Part shown: positions 1 through 7,982 of the stretch, piece after piece
How the letters are laid out: each line of letters opens with the position of its first letter
How positions within the stretch are numbered: the first letter of the stretch is position 1
The notes under the pieces: model-generated
What the model saw: the letters and a program-made list of their open reading frames with translations, nothing else
The model's database searches: none
What the model was told of the DNA's origin: nothing
NCBI GenBank assembly: GCA_050945515.1
Contig: JBMNTB010000021.1
Location: 1 to 28,495, forward strand
From: UBA1046 sp050945515
Lineage (GTDB): Bacteria > Bacillota > Clostridia > Saccharofermentanales > DTU023
Length of the DNA: 28,495 nt
Direction of reading: 5' to 3'
Program-made: the position numbers and the translations under genes

Positions 1-26
1 ATCTTGGGGGGACAGTCTGCAGCAGA

Positions 27-60
27 TTTCTCTCAGGCCGCCTGGGCGGCCTGAGAGAAA
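27..60. terminator. 16-bp perfect GC-rich inverted repeat (terminator-like hairpin)
   Basis: Positions 27-42 and 45-60 are exact reverse complements separated by 2 bases, so the practical loop takes in a few of the stem bases. No strong T-tract follows on either strand. It most likely closes a transcription unit lying left of the window and insulates the regulator gene, but it could also be a protein-binding palindrome. The rest of 61-287 holds only the promoter and operator candidates listed separately; no ORF was seen there. Confidence 0.5.
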
Positions 61-137
61 CAGATCACTTACTAGGAAGGATGGCGTTTCACTTTAACTT
101 GCATTCCACAAAAAAGACGTTTATGCTTAAAAGAACA

Positions 138-166
138 TTGACATTTTTATGCTCTTAGGGTAAATT
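138..166 (+). promoter_or_regulatory. candidate promoter of the XRE-cupin regulator
   Basis: A perfect -35 box TTGACA lies at 138-143, and 17 bases later there is a 4/6 -10 box TAAATT at 161-166. A perfect TATAAT occurs at 172-177 but is 28 bases from that -35 box, so it would need another -35 or an activator. Either would give a 5' leader of roughly 105-120 bases before the ATG at 288. Confidence 0.4.
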
Positions 167-194
167 ATTTTTATAATAGTGAAATTAATTTTAA

Positions 195-214
195 CATTAT
201 GAATTATCATAATG
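195..214. promoter_or_regulatory. inverted repeat, possible operator of the regulator
   Basis: CATTATGA at 195-202 and TCATAATG at 207-214 are perfect 8-bp arms around a 4-base spacer. The site lies just downstream of the candidate promoter and upstream of the XRE-cupin gene. Regulators of this family often repress their own gene from such palindromes; the assignment here is inference from position and symmetry. Confidence 0.4.
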
Positions 215-287
215 CAGTAAAAGATACAATAATTGTCACGCAATGAGTATGAATTTAAAGTTCTACTAGTTAATTAGGAGTTACTTA

Positions 288-860
288 ATGACGACAGGCG
301 AAATGATCAAACAGCATAGAAAACGACAAAACCTGACACTTAAAGAAATGAGTGAAAAGACAGGTTTATCAACAGGTTATTTGTCTTTAGTTGAGCGCAA
401 TCAATCTTCATTGACCTTAGTTTCACTAAAACTAATTGCTTCTGCTTTAAACATTTCACCTACTATATTTCTTAATATGCCTGAAAAATCAACTGGCTGT
501 GTGATTCATCAAGACGAGTATGCAGTTTTTCGTGTAGAGGATACTAATACCATTTTCTATGATCTTTCAAATACCACGGACAAAGAATTGGAGTTGGGTC
601 CAATTATAATGGTAATTATGCCGGGGTCAAGCAGAGCTGATATCGAGCCTCATGTGCATAGTGGCGAAGAATTTGGCTATGTTCTTGAAGGAGTTTTGAC
701 GTTATTCGTTGATGGCAAAGAATATGTCCTGTATCCTGGAGATTCTTTTCATTTTTCTTCGACCAAGCCTCACGTCCTTCTAAATTTCTCTAACAAACTT
801 GTTCGTTTACTTTATGTCTTAAAGAAAAAGAGCTGGAGTTTTAATATTAATGGGATATAG
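288..860 (+). CDS. XRE-family HTH regulator with C-terminal cupin domain
   Basis: This 190-residue protein has an N-terminal helix-turn-helix (about residues 5-60, including SEKTGLSTGYLSLVERNQSS) and a C-terminal cupin fold (about 100-180) with the motifs PHVHSGEEFGYVLEG and GDSFHFSSTKPH. This is the architecture and length of the PuuR/SutR-type group, in which the cupin senses a small metabolite and the HTH binds a palindrome near the regulated catabolic or transport operon. The ATG is supported by AGGAG at 276-280. It is the first gene before the importer operon in the same direction, so it most likely controls that operon and perhaps itself. The ligand is not evident from sequence; the operon content suggests an amino compound. 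Confidence 0.9.
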   Translation: MTTGEMIKQHRKRQNLTLKEMSEKTGLSTGYLSLVERNQSSLTLVSLKLIASALNISPTIFLNMPEKSTGCVIHQDEYAVFRVEDTNTIFYDLSNTTDKELELGPIIMVIMPGSSRADIEPHVHSGEEFGYVLEGVLTLFVDGKEYVLYPGDSFHFSSTKPHVLLNFSNKLVRLLYVLKKKSWSFNINGI

Positions 861-870
861 AGAAGTGCCT

Positions 871-898
871 AACTGAAATGATTTTCTTCATTTTAGTT
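871..898 (+). promoter_or_regulatory. hairpin after the regulator gene
   Basis: Arms 871-881 and 888-898 pair over 11 bp, including one G-U pair, around a 6-base loop. The hairpin starts 10 bases after the regulator stop codon and is followed by an AT-rich stretch without a clean T-run. It could be a weak terminator or attenuator between the regulator and the transporter genes, or an operator. Confidence 0.4.
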
Positions 899-915
899 AA
901 ATTATTTTAAGAAAG

Positions 916-941
916 GTAAGCTAAAATCGCATTTTGCTTAC
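916..941 (+). promoter_or_regulatory. second hairpin, just upstream of the binding-protein RBS
   Basis: GTAAGC(T)AAAAT at 916-927 pairs with ATTTTGCTTAC at 931-941 over 11 bp with one bulged T and the loop CGC. It ends 10 bases before the GGAGG ribosome binding site (952-956) of the binding-protein gene. Together with the preceding hairpin it forms a two-element leader, suited to attenuation or to binding by the XRE regulator. Confidence 0.4.
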
Positions 942-963
942 ACAACGAAATGGAGGAATAATT

Positions 964-2520
964 ATGAGAAGAAAGATTGCGTTAATTGTTGCTGCGGCGC
1001 TAATATTTATGCTTGTAGCATGCGGCAATAAAGACGACGATAAAGCTGCAGACAAATCCTATCGAGATACTATTAATATCGCAATGGATGTGGATGCTCA
1101 AACGTATAACCCTGTGTTATCTAATAATACTACGGCCTATAGAGTGGCAGAACTAATATTTAATGGTTTGGTTCGAATGGACGAGAAGTTAAATATTGTT
1201 CCTGGTCTAGCGGAATCGTGGGAAACGTCTGAGGATGGATGTACTCTAACTTTTAAATTGCGTGAAGGTGTGAAATTTAGTGACGGCTCTGATTTTACAT
1301 CAGCTGCTGTAAAGTACACATACGAGTCCATTCTTAATGAAAAGTATAATGCACCATATAGGAGCAGATTTCTGGCTATTGAAGGTGTAGAAACCCCCGA
1401 CGATCATACAGCAGTTTTTAAATTAACCACACCGAATACGGCACTGCTAGCTTATCTTACCATGGGGATTATTCCGGAAGGAGCAATGGATGTAAAAGGT
1501 TTTGATACCGCTCCCGTGGGAACAGGACCTTATACTGTTGAAAACTATACCCTGAACAGTCTGACTGTGTTAAAGGCCAGAGATGATTATTGGGAAGGCA
1601 AACCTGCAACCGAAACAATAAATGTTTACATCATTAATGACAATTCAGTTCGTCTTGCTTCTTTGGAGTCGGGAGATGTTGATTTTGTTTGCTCACCGCT
1701 TACTGCATCTGATTTGAAATTGGTTGAGGGCAAAGAAGGCTTGGTGATGAATAAAGTTCCTGGTTTGGGTATTACATATATTGGTGTCAACTCAGGTGAT
1801 CCTATCCTTAAAGACTTAGAAGTCAGAAAAGCTATCGCCCATATGGTCGACAAAGAGACCATTTCCAATACTATTTATAGTGATATGGATACTCCTGCAA
1901 CTTCACCAATACTTTCCTCATCGTGGGCATATGATAAAGACCTCAAAGATTATGAATATGATCCCGAGAAAGCCAAAAGCATCTTGGATGAAGCTGGTTG
2001 GAAAGACTCAGATGGAGATGGTATTAGGGATAAAGATGGAGTTAAACTTGCTTTTACGGTAGCCACACATACAGATGATACCAGCAGATTCCAAGTAGTT
2101 GAATATTTGCAAAATCAGTTGAAGAGCATAGGGATTGATACTAGCGTTTCAGTTACAGAGTGGGCTAATTTCTCAGCGGATATGACTGCCAAAAAGAATC
2201 AAATTTGGGTTGCTGGCTGGCTGAATCTCTATGATCCTGATCGTATGTACGACATGTTCTACTCGGAATCTGGATCCAATTACGGTAATTTTAATGATCC
2301 CGAAGTTGATAAAGCCCTATTAGACGCTAGACTTAGCACCGATCAGTCGGAAAGAGCAGAGAAGTACAGATATGTTGCTAGAGCGGCAACGGATAATGTT
2401 TGGTACATAACAATGTTGGAACAGGCTTATGTTTCAATACATTCAGATAAATTGGAAGGCTACACAGTATATCCCTCAGGCAGTATATACACGATGTGGA
2501 CTGCTAAAATGGGTGAGTAA
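964..2520 (+). CDS. ABC transporter substrate-binding lipoprotein, SBP family 5 (peptide/dipeptide type)
   Basis: This is the extracytoplasmic receptor of the importer. The start is placed at 964, not at the longer in-frame ATG at 934, because GGAGG at 952-956 is correctly spaced and because this start gives a clean lipoprotein signal (MRRKIAL..., hydrophobic stretch, lipobox LVAC with Cys20). The mature 518-residue protein has the family 5 pattern: AMDVDAQTYNPVLSNNT near the N-terminus, then LAESWETSEDGCTLTFKLREGVKFSDG, and VGTGPYTVENYTLNS in the middle. Length fits DppA/OppA. Family members bind di- or oligopeptides, nickel, glutathione or opines, so the ligand is open; the hydrolase and aminotransferase genes downstream favour a peptide-like or N-acyl amino compound. 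Confidence 0.92.
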   Translation: MRRKIALIVAAALIFMLVACGNKDDDKAADKSYRDTINIAMDVDAQTYNPVLSNNTTAYRVAELIFNGLVRMDEKLNIVPGLAESWETSEDGCTLTFKLREGVKFSDGSDFTSAAVKYTYESILNEKYNAPYRSRFLAIEGVETPDDHTAVFKLTTPNTALLAYLTMGIIPEGAMDVKGFDTAPVGTGPYTVENYTLNSLTVLKARDDYWEGKPATETINVYIINDNSVRLASLESGDVDFVCSPLTASDLKLVEGKEGLVMNKVPGLGITYIGVNSGDPILKDLEVRKAIAHMVDKETISNTIYSDMDTPATSPILSSSWAYDKDLKDYEYDPEKAKSILDEAGWKDSDGDGIRDKDGVKLAFTVATHTDDTSRFQVVEYLQNQLKSIGIDTSVSVTEWANFSADMTAKKNQIWVAGWLNLYDPDRMYDMFYSESGSNYGNFNDPEVDKALLDARLSTDQSERAEKYRYVARAATDNVWYITMLEQAYVSIHSDKLEGYTVYPSGSIYTMWTAKMGE

Positions 2521-2571
2521 GTAGTTTTTAGTAATTCCTCCTTTATTGGAGTAAATTGATTAATTGATACC

Positions 2572-2605
2572 GCATAGAAGTAAGACTAATCTCTTACTTC
2601 TATGC
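2572..2605 (+). promoter_or_regulatory. 13-bp hairpin between the binding-protein and permease genes
   Basis: Positions 2572-2584 and 2593-2605 are perfect complementary arms with an 8-base loop, in the 107-base gap between the binding-protein gene and the first permease. There is no long T-run after it. Such intercistronic structures in ABC importer operons commonly stabilise the upstream message or allow partial termination, so that more binding protein than permease is made; this role is inferred by analogy. Confidence 0.6.
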
Positions 2606-2627
2606 CCTTTACAATCAAGGGATCGTC

Positions 2628-3614
2628 ATGAGAAAAAGATACATAATTAAGCGTTTGCTAAACGTTATCCCAGTTGCGCTTGGCGTGCTAATAGTAATTT
2701 TTATTCTTTTACGGTCTATGCCAGGCGATTTTTCTAGTGCCCTGCTCGGCCCGGAGGCAACTGCAGAAGATGTTGCACGTATTCGGGCTCAGTACGGACT
2801 TGATCAGAATATTTTTATACAATTGTTTTCCTATTTTAAACAGTTGCTTAGTTTCAATTTTGGTGATTCAGTAATTTTTAAAACACCCGTAATTGATATG
2901 ATCAAAACAGCATTTCCTGCAACGCTAGAATTATCTATAATGGGTATGTTTTGGGCACTTTTGATTTCCATTCCCCTAGGTATACTTTCTGCAGTTAAAC
3001 AAAACAGCTGGCTGGACAATACAAGCATGGTTTTCGCTCAGATTGGCATTTCAATGCCAGTATTTTGGATGGGTCTTTTGATGATCCTCCTGTTTTCTGT
3101 TCGGCTGAATTGGCTTCCTTCTTTCGGCCGTGGAGCTCCACTATTGCCGGCATTATGGGCAGGCATTACTTCCGGTGATTTTTCTGCGTTTATTAATAGC
3201 TTTAAAAAAATTCTTATGCCTTCATTTGCGCTTGGGTTTATGGGTTCAGCAATGATTTCGCGCATGATTAGATCTACTATGCTCGATGTTCTCGACATGG
3301 ATTATATTCGCACGGCAAGAGCCAAAGGAACGGCCGAAACAAAAGTGATTATGAAGCATGCATTCAGAAATGCTTTGCCTCCGGTTCTGACAATAGTAGC
3401 TCTTCAATTTGGAGCGATGTTGGGAGGATCCATAGTAACCGAGACGGTTTTTTCCTGGCCGGGCATTGGTCAAGTTATCGTAACAGCGATACTGAATAGA
3501 GATTATCCTGTTGTTCAGGCGGCGGTATTTATTATTGCGATTCTCTTCATATTGATTAATTTGATTGTTGATTTGTTATATTCCGTGATTAATCCGAAGA
3601 TTAGTGATAGTTAG
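2628..3614 (+). CDS. ABC transporter permease, DppB/OppB type
   Basis: A 328-residue inner-membrane permease. It starts with a TM segment (about residues 10-30, VIPVALGVLIVIFILLRSMP), has the characteristic N-terminal DppB sequence RSMPGDF followed by ARIRAQYGLDQ, about six TM helices in all, and an EAA-type loop (DYIRTARAKGTAETKVIMKHAFRNALPP) that docks onto the ATPases. It ends with the typical NLIVDLLYSVINPKI. AAGGGA at 2617-2622 precedes the ATG. It pairs with the next gene to form the translocation pore, and the length is normal for the family. Confidence 0.93.
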   Translation: MRKRYIIKRLLNVIPVALGVLIVIFILLRSMPGDFSSALLGPEATAEDVARIRAQYGLDQNIFIQLFSYFKQLLSFNFGDSVIFKTPVIDMIKTAFPATLELSIMGMFWALLISIPLGILSAVKQNSWLDNTSMVFAQIGISMPVFWMGLLMILLFSVRLNWLPSFGRGAPLLPALWAGITSGDFSAFINSFKKILMPSFALGFMGSAMISRMIRSTMLDVLDMDYIRTARAKGTAETKVIMKHAFRNALPPVLTIVALQFGAMLGGSIVTETVFSWPGIGQVIVTAILNRDYPVVQAAVFIIAILFILINLIVDLLYSVINPKISDS

Positions 3615-3623
3615 GTATTGAAT

Positions 3624-4466
3624 ATGAAACTTAAGAGTAAATCCCTGTCGAAGGCGCTTCATAACAAGTCGATCATCCTTGGTTCAGTGATGGTACTAAT
3701 CGTTATTTTCATTGCTATCTTTGCTCCCTACCTGTCACCATATGATCTTGATGAAATGGATATGGGCAACACATTGTCTCCCCCTAATTCAAAACATTTA
3801 TTTGGTACTGATCAGTATGGACGTGACTTTTTAACGAGAATCTTTCATGGAGCCAGGATTTCTCTATTCGTTGGTATTTTGTCTGTTGTACTTTCCATGG
3901 TTCTCGGTGTAATTTTGGGGCTCCTGTCTGGATACTATGGTGGCTGGATAGACAGCGTAATTGGCAGAATAATTGATGTGTTCCTGTCCTTTCCTGTTTT
4001 ATTGTTAGCAATAGCTTTAGTTGCGGTTTTAGAGGCGGGAACATCTAGCGTCATTATTGCCTTATGCCTAGTGCAATGGACTCAATATTCACGTGTAGTG
4101 AGATCAAGTGTCTTGAGCATTAAAGAAGAAGAATATGTTTTGGCTGCAAAGACCATAGGTGCTAGTAATAGCCGTATCATCAGGCTTTACATTTTGCCGA
4201 ATGCTCTTGCCCCGATTATTGTGATTGCAACATTGGGAATAGGTACTGCAATTGTATCAGAAGCAACCTTATCTTTTATGGGATTAGGCGTCCAACCTCC
4301 AACTCCGAGTTGGGGATATGCACTGTCTTTTGGGCTTAGATATATGCGCGTGGCACCTCATATGGCCACAATTCCTGGATTAGCAATAATGTTCACAGTT
4401 CTTGGCTTTAATTTGCTTGGAAATGGCATTAGGGACATTACAGATCCACGCATGATAAATATATAA
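3624..4466 (+). CDS. ABC transporter permease, DppC/OppC type
   Basis: The second pore subunit, about 280 residues. The N-terminus has a TM segment (IILGSVMVLIVIFIAIFAPY) and the OppC-type sequence LSPPNSKHLFGTDQYGRD, followed by several TM helices and the EAA loop (EEYVLAAKTIGASNSRIIRLYILPN). The reading frame can also start at a TTG at 3618, but ATG 3624 is preferred because AGG at 3613-3615 is 8 bases from it and too close to the TTG. The gene follows the dppB-type gene after only a few bases, so the two are translationally close and surely co-transcribed. Confidence 0.92.
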   Translation: MKLKSKSLSKALHNKSIILGSVMVLIVIFIAIFAPYLSPYDLDEMDMGNTLSPPNSKHLFGTDQYGRDFLTRIFHGARISLFVGILSVVLSMVLGVILGLLSGYYGGWIDSVIGRIIDVFLSFPVLLLAIALVAVLEAGTSSVIIALCLVQWTQYSRVVRSSVLSIKEEEYVLAAKTIGASNSRIIRLYILPNALAPIIVIATLGIGTAIVSEATLSFMGLGVQPPTPSWGYALSFGLRYMRVAPHMATIPGLAIMFTVLGFNLLGNGIRDITDPRMINI

Positions 4467-4487
4467 TTTCTACCTTTAGGAGGCTTT

Positions 4488-5414
4488 ATGTCAACACAAT
4501 ATTGTTATGAAGAATTAGATGTTTGTTATCTTGCCAATGGTAACAAGTACACACTTCCAGTCCACACATTTGTCGGTCAAGGACAGAACAAGACGATTGC
4601 AGTTGGAGCGGCGTTACATGGTGATGAGATTATTACAATTGAGATTGCCAGAAGATTGGTTGAATTTTTGAAGACTAGTAATGTATACGGAACGGTAAAA
4701 ATTTGCCCAGTAGTACACAGTCTTGCTTTTGAGCAGGTTGATCGGAACAGTCCTATTGATGGCTTGAATTTGAACAGAGTATTTCCTGGCCAACCGAATG
4801 GTTTTTTAACTGAAAGGATAGCATATACATATTTTGAAGAGTTTGTGGGAACCGCAGATGCTTTTTTAGATTTGCATTCCGGTGGCCGTGAACCAATCGT
4901 TGAATATACTTATGTTTTGAATGATGAGGGGATGTCTCGAGCTTTTGGGTCAAAAATACTGTACAAACCATCTTATGATTACCCAGGAAATGTAAATACA
5001 TTTGCTCAAGAAAGAGGCGTAAGAAGTATGGTCGCTGAAATAGGGGGATCTGCTGTAAGAGAGCGTGACATTGAGCGTGGGTTGGAGGGCTGCATAAATG
5101 TACTTCGTTATGAGGGAATGATTGATGGAGAGATGACTACCCGAAACGATCAGGTTATGGTTTTAGATATCGCCCACGTTAACTCCCATCATGGAGGGAT
5201 AATGGTTCCAGAGCTGGATATTTCATCTTTAGGGCAAATCATTGAAGGCAAAGTTACATTGGCTAAAGTATACAATCCCAAAACACTTGAATTGCTGGAA
5301 GAAATCGTAGCACCTTTTGAGCGTAATTTGATTATTTTATTAAGACCAAATGTAAACAGGGTTTTTCCTGGTGACTTTAGCTTCATGATCGCAGATGCTG
5401 ATGCTTTGGCATGA
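4488..5414 (+). CDS. succinylglutamate desuccinylase/aspartoacylase-family zinc hydrolase
   Basis: A 308-residue M14-like deacylase of the AstE/AspA family, which removes an acyl group from an N-acyl amino acid or related amide. Zinc ligands can be read as H44 and E47 (ALHGDE) and H130 (DLHSGG). The substrate-binding NxNR stretch is at 94-97 (DGLNLNRVFPG), and the expected catalytic Glu is E184 (MVAEIGG). AGGAGG precedes the ATG. No signal peptide is seen, so it acts in the cytosol on imported material. It lies between the permease and ATPase genes of the importer, which ties it to the transported substrate. Relatives include ectoine-pathway DoeB (N-acetyl-diaminobutyrate deacetylase); the exact substrate here is unknown. 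Confidence 0.85.
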   Translation: MSTQYCYEELDVCYLANGNKYTLPVHTFVGQGQNKTIAVGAALHGDEIITIEIARRLVEFLKTSNVYGTVKICPVVHSLAFEQVDRNSPIDGLNLNRVFPGQPNGFLTERIAYTYFEEFVGTADAFLDLHSGGREPIVEYTYVLNDEGMSRAFGSKILYKPSYDYPGNVNTFAQERGVRSMVAEIGGSAVRERDIERGLEGCINVLRYEGMIDGEMTTRNDQVMVLDIAHVNSHHGGIMVPELDISSLGQIIEGKVTLAKVYNPKTLELLEEIVAPFERNLIILLRPNVNRVFPGDFSFMIADADALA

Positions 5415-5433
5415 TAAATATCTGGGGTACTAT

Positions 5434-6627
5434 ATGCATTATGAGGAAAGAGATTTTTTTCTAGCGGAAAAATTTTGTTCTATTGCTTTAGGAACTGATT
5501 TATTTTATCGCAACCGGCAAGAGATTGATGGAGAAGCCTCATTTAGTAAGGAAGGCTTAGTTCCAGTAGATTTTTCTGGCGTTAATCCAATAAAGATTAG
5601 CTCTTGGGAAGAAGCAATCATTATGCTTTCTGAGATATATGAAAACTACGAAACGATCATTGATACTACAAGACGAAACTATATGTTGCAACAGATTGGG
5701 TCTTTTAGAAAAATCTGCCGCTGGCTATCCGGAGTTCCGATGTCTTTTAGGGAAATAGTTGCAGAGACTATGTTTGTTAATGAGAATCCGATTGGTAAAC
5801 AAGAGCTAGCAAGAGAAATCTTCAAACTAAGTAAATCTTTGGAAAGTGCAGGATATTCTGGTAATACAGAAAAGATGCTGGCTGCATGGAGAAAAAATCG
5901 AGAAATCACAAATATCGATGAAGTATATCAGGTATTACAGGAATTGTTGGCGAATGCTAAAACCAAAACCCTTGAATTGGGCTTTAGTGCTATTGAAGAT
6001 TTTGATGTTACCGCGTCTTTAGTTTTTAACGTTCCTTATAATGCGTACTGTGATTACTATACTAGGACCATACAGATTAACGGCGATGTTATTTATACCT
6101 ATGAAGAATTAAAGCATCTTGTTGCTCATGAAGCATATCCTGGCCATATGACCCATATGGCTCATAGACAAAAACTGCTGGAAGCTGGCAAAATTCCAGC
6201 AGATGCCGGACTTGTTATTACCAATACAGCTAGTAGTCCAGTATTTGAAGGTATTGCAGATTATGGGCTTACCTTACTCAATTGGCTGGGAAGTGACGAT
6301 GACAAAGTTTGCTATTACTTGAACAGAGTACAATCTATGTGTAATTTGAACGCTGCTTATATGATGCACAGCATGGGTGTAAGTGATGACAATATTAAGG
6401 ACTATATGAGGAAGCATTTCTTTAATAGCAAAAGTAAAATTGAATCGCGCATGCGCTTTATATCATACCCCTTAAGAAAACCATTCATGTATGCCTATTG
6501 GCGTGGCTGGGAAGGAATTGAAAGGGGCTATGCCCAGATTGAACAAACGCAATTATCAAATTATTACAAATATCTTTATGATCATATGCACAGCATTGAT
6601 ACCGCATTGCAATTTAATAAAAATTAA
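5434..6627 (+). CDS. HExxPGH metallohydrolase, DUF885-like
   Basis: A cytosolic protein of about 397 residues with the zinc motif HEAYPGH (H232, E233, H238) and a downstream acidic third-ligand candidate E272 in PVFEGIADYG, the arrangement of DUF885-type metallopeptidases. The start is uncertain. The frame is open from an ATG at 5395, which overlaps the previous gene; ATG 5434 is chosen because TGGGG at 5423-5427 is suitably placed. DUF885 relatives are typically longer, so this is a compact or divergent member. Position next to the AstE-like hydrolase suggests a second amide- or peptide-bond cleavage on the imported compound. The function is inferred from motif and context only. Confidence 0.7.
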   Translation: MHYEERDFFLAEKFCSIALGTDLFYRNRQEIDGEASFSKEGLVPVDFSGVNPIKISSWEEAIIMLSEIYENYETIIDTTRRNYMLQQIGSFRKICRWLSGVPMSFREIVAETMFVNENPIGKQELAREIFKLSKSLESAGYSGNTEKMLAAWRKNREITNIDEVYQVLQELLANAKTKTLELGFSAIEDFDVTASLVFNVPYNAYCDYYTRTIQINGDVIYTYEELKHLVAHEAYPGHMTHMAHRQKLLEAGKIPADAGLVITNTASSPVFEGIADYGLTLLNWLGSDDDKVCYYLNRVQSMCNLNAAYMMHSMGVSDDNIKDYMRKHFFNSKSKIESRMRFISYPLRKPFMYAYWRGWEGIERGYAQIEQTQLSNYYKYLYDHMHSIDTALQFNKN

Positions 6628-6645
6628 TATCCAGGAGGTAATATT

Positions 6646-7956
6646 ATGCAGTACACAAAATCTCAAGAATTATTTGAAAGAGCCAAAGAATATATGTCCG
6701 GAGGTCTTAATGCTAATGGCAGAAACAGAAAACCTCATCCCATATATATGTCTAAGGCTCAAGATGCCTATGTTTACGATATCGATGGCAACAGATTTAT
6801 TGACTTAATAATGGGCAATGGCACCCTCATACTCGGGCACAACAATCAGGAATTCAATGATTTGATGCAGAAATACATGATACAAAACGGAAATTTAGTA
6901 ACAGGTTTTGATAGCAAATTAAGTGTAGATGTAGCGGAGCATTTTTTGAGAATTACCGGGAACGAAAGAGTGCGTTTTACCAACACTGGTACGGAGGCGG
7001 TTCTTCATATTCTGCATATTGTCCGAGCAGCAACCGGCCGCAATAAAATTGCGGTTATGGAAGGAGCTTACAATGGCTGGTGCGATGCTGTTTTTGTGAA
7101 CAGTTTTGCACCGCTGTCAAAAGTTGGGAGTGCTGACAGGCCGAATTCAGTGCCCGGTACAGCCGGAATGGATCCTAAAGTTGTAGATGATACTTTAGTT
7201 TTGCCCTTTAACAATCTTGAGGCATCGGAGAATCTGATCAGAGAGTATAAGGATGAATTGGCGGCTATAATTTTGGAGCCGATCATGATTGATATCGGCT
7301 TGGTTGAAGCAAGCCCAAAATACATAGATTTTCTGAGAAGTATTTGCGATGAATTGGGAATAGTCTTAGTTTTTGATGAATTGCTTACCGGATTTCGTGT
7401 AGCTCCCGGCGGATGTCAAGAATACTATAATGTTCGTGCGGACCTTTGTATGTATGGCAAGGCCTTTGCTAATGGCTATATCTCCGCGGCAATTTCCGGC
7501 AAAGCAAAATTTATGGATATTACTGCTCCGGGTAAAACAGTTGCATTCAACGGTACATTTAATGGACATCAACTCTCCATTTGTGCGACCGCTGCTACTT
7601 TAGATCTTCTGGAGTCCAACAATGTTGTGGAGAAACTAAATATAACAACTGATAATTTATGTTCCGAGTTTAATGCCTTAGCCGTGCGCAAAGGCATTCC
7701 TGCTCTGATGTGTGGCAAAGGTGGTCATTTCCAAGTCTACTTTATGGATAAAGCGCCTACAAACTATCGGGAAGCAGCAGCGACCAATCCTGTAATGTAT
7801 GAGCACTATGTTAATTCACTCCAAAAGGATGGCGTTTGGTGTTCGCAAAATCCACTATCCCATCATGCGCTTAGTATTAAGCATGATGAAAAGGTTGTCT
7901 CTGAAATTCTGACAGCTATGGACAAGGCTTTAGAAGCTGCGGCCAAAGCTGTTTAA
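6646..7956 (+). CDS. class III PLP aminotransferase, glutamate-1-semialdehyde aminomutase-like
   Basis: A 436-residue fold-type I PLP enzyme. Visible features are the N-terminal SGGLNANGR, the PLP-nitrogen Asp D244 in LVFDELLTGFR, and the Schiff-base lysine K272 in MYGKAFANGY. AGGAGG upstream makes the ATG at 6646 certain. It resembles HemL, but no other haem gene is nearby and it is embedded in an importer operon, so a catabolic transaminase or aminomutase acting on an omega-amino or diamino compound is more likely. It follows the metallohydrolase by 18 bases and precedes the ATPase gene by 26, consistent with one transcript. The amino donor and acceptor cannot be read from sequence. Confidence 0.85.
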   Translation: MQYTKSQELFERAKEYMSGGLNANGRNRKPHPIYMSKAQDAYVYDIDGNRFIDLIMGNGTLILGHNNQEFNDLMQKYMIQNGNLVTGFDSKLSVDVAEHFLRITGNERVRFTNTGTEAVLHILHIVRAATGRNKIAVMEGAYNGWCDAVFVNSFAPLSKVGSADRPNSVPGTAGMDPKVVDDTLVLPFNNLEASENLIREYKDELAAIILEPIMIDIGLVEASPKYIDFLRSICDELGIVLVFDELLTGFRVAPGGCQEYYNVRADLCMYGKAFANGYISAAISGKAKFMDITAPGKTVAFNGTFNGHQLSICATAATLDLLESNNVVEKLNITTDNLCSEFNALAVRKGIPALMCGKGGHFQVYFMDKAPTNYREAAATNPVMYEHYVNSLQKDGVWCSQNPLSHHALSIKHDEKVVSEILTAMDKALEAAAKAV

Positions 7957-7982
7957 AAAAATAATTTGTATAGGTCAAAAAT

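Noticed and set aside
6491..6808. 105-codon plus-strand ORF
   Set aside because: It spans the end of the metallohydrolase gene and the start of the aminotransferase gene in another frame, without RBS.
6646..7956. Assignment as hemL (haem biosynthesis)
   Set aside because: Only family-level similarity; no other haem genes nearby and the gene is embedded in a transporter operon.
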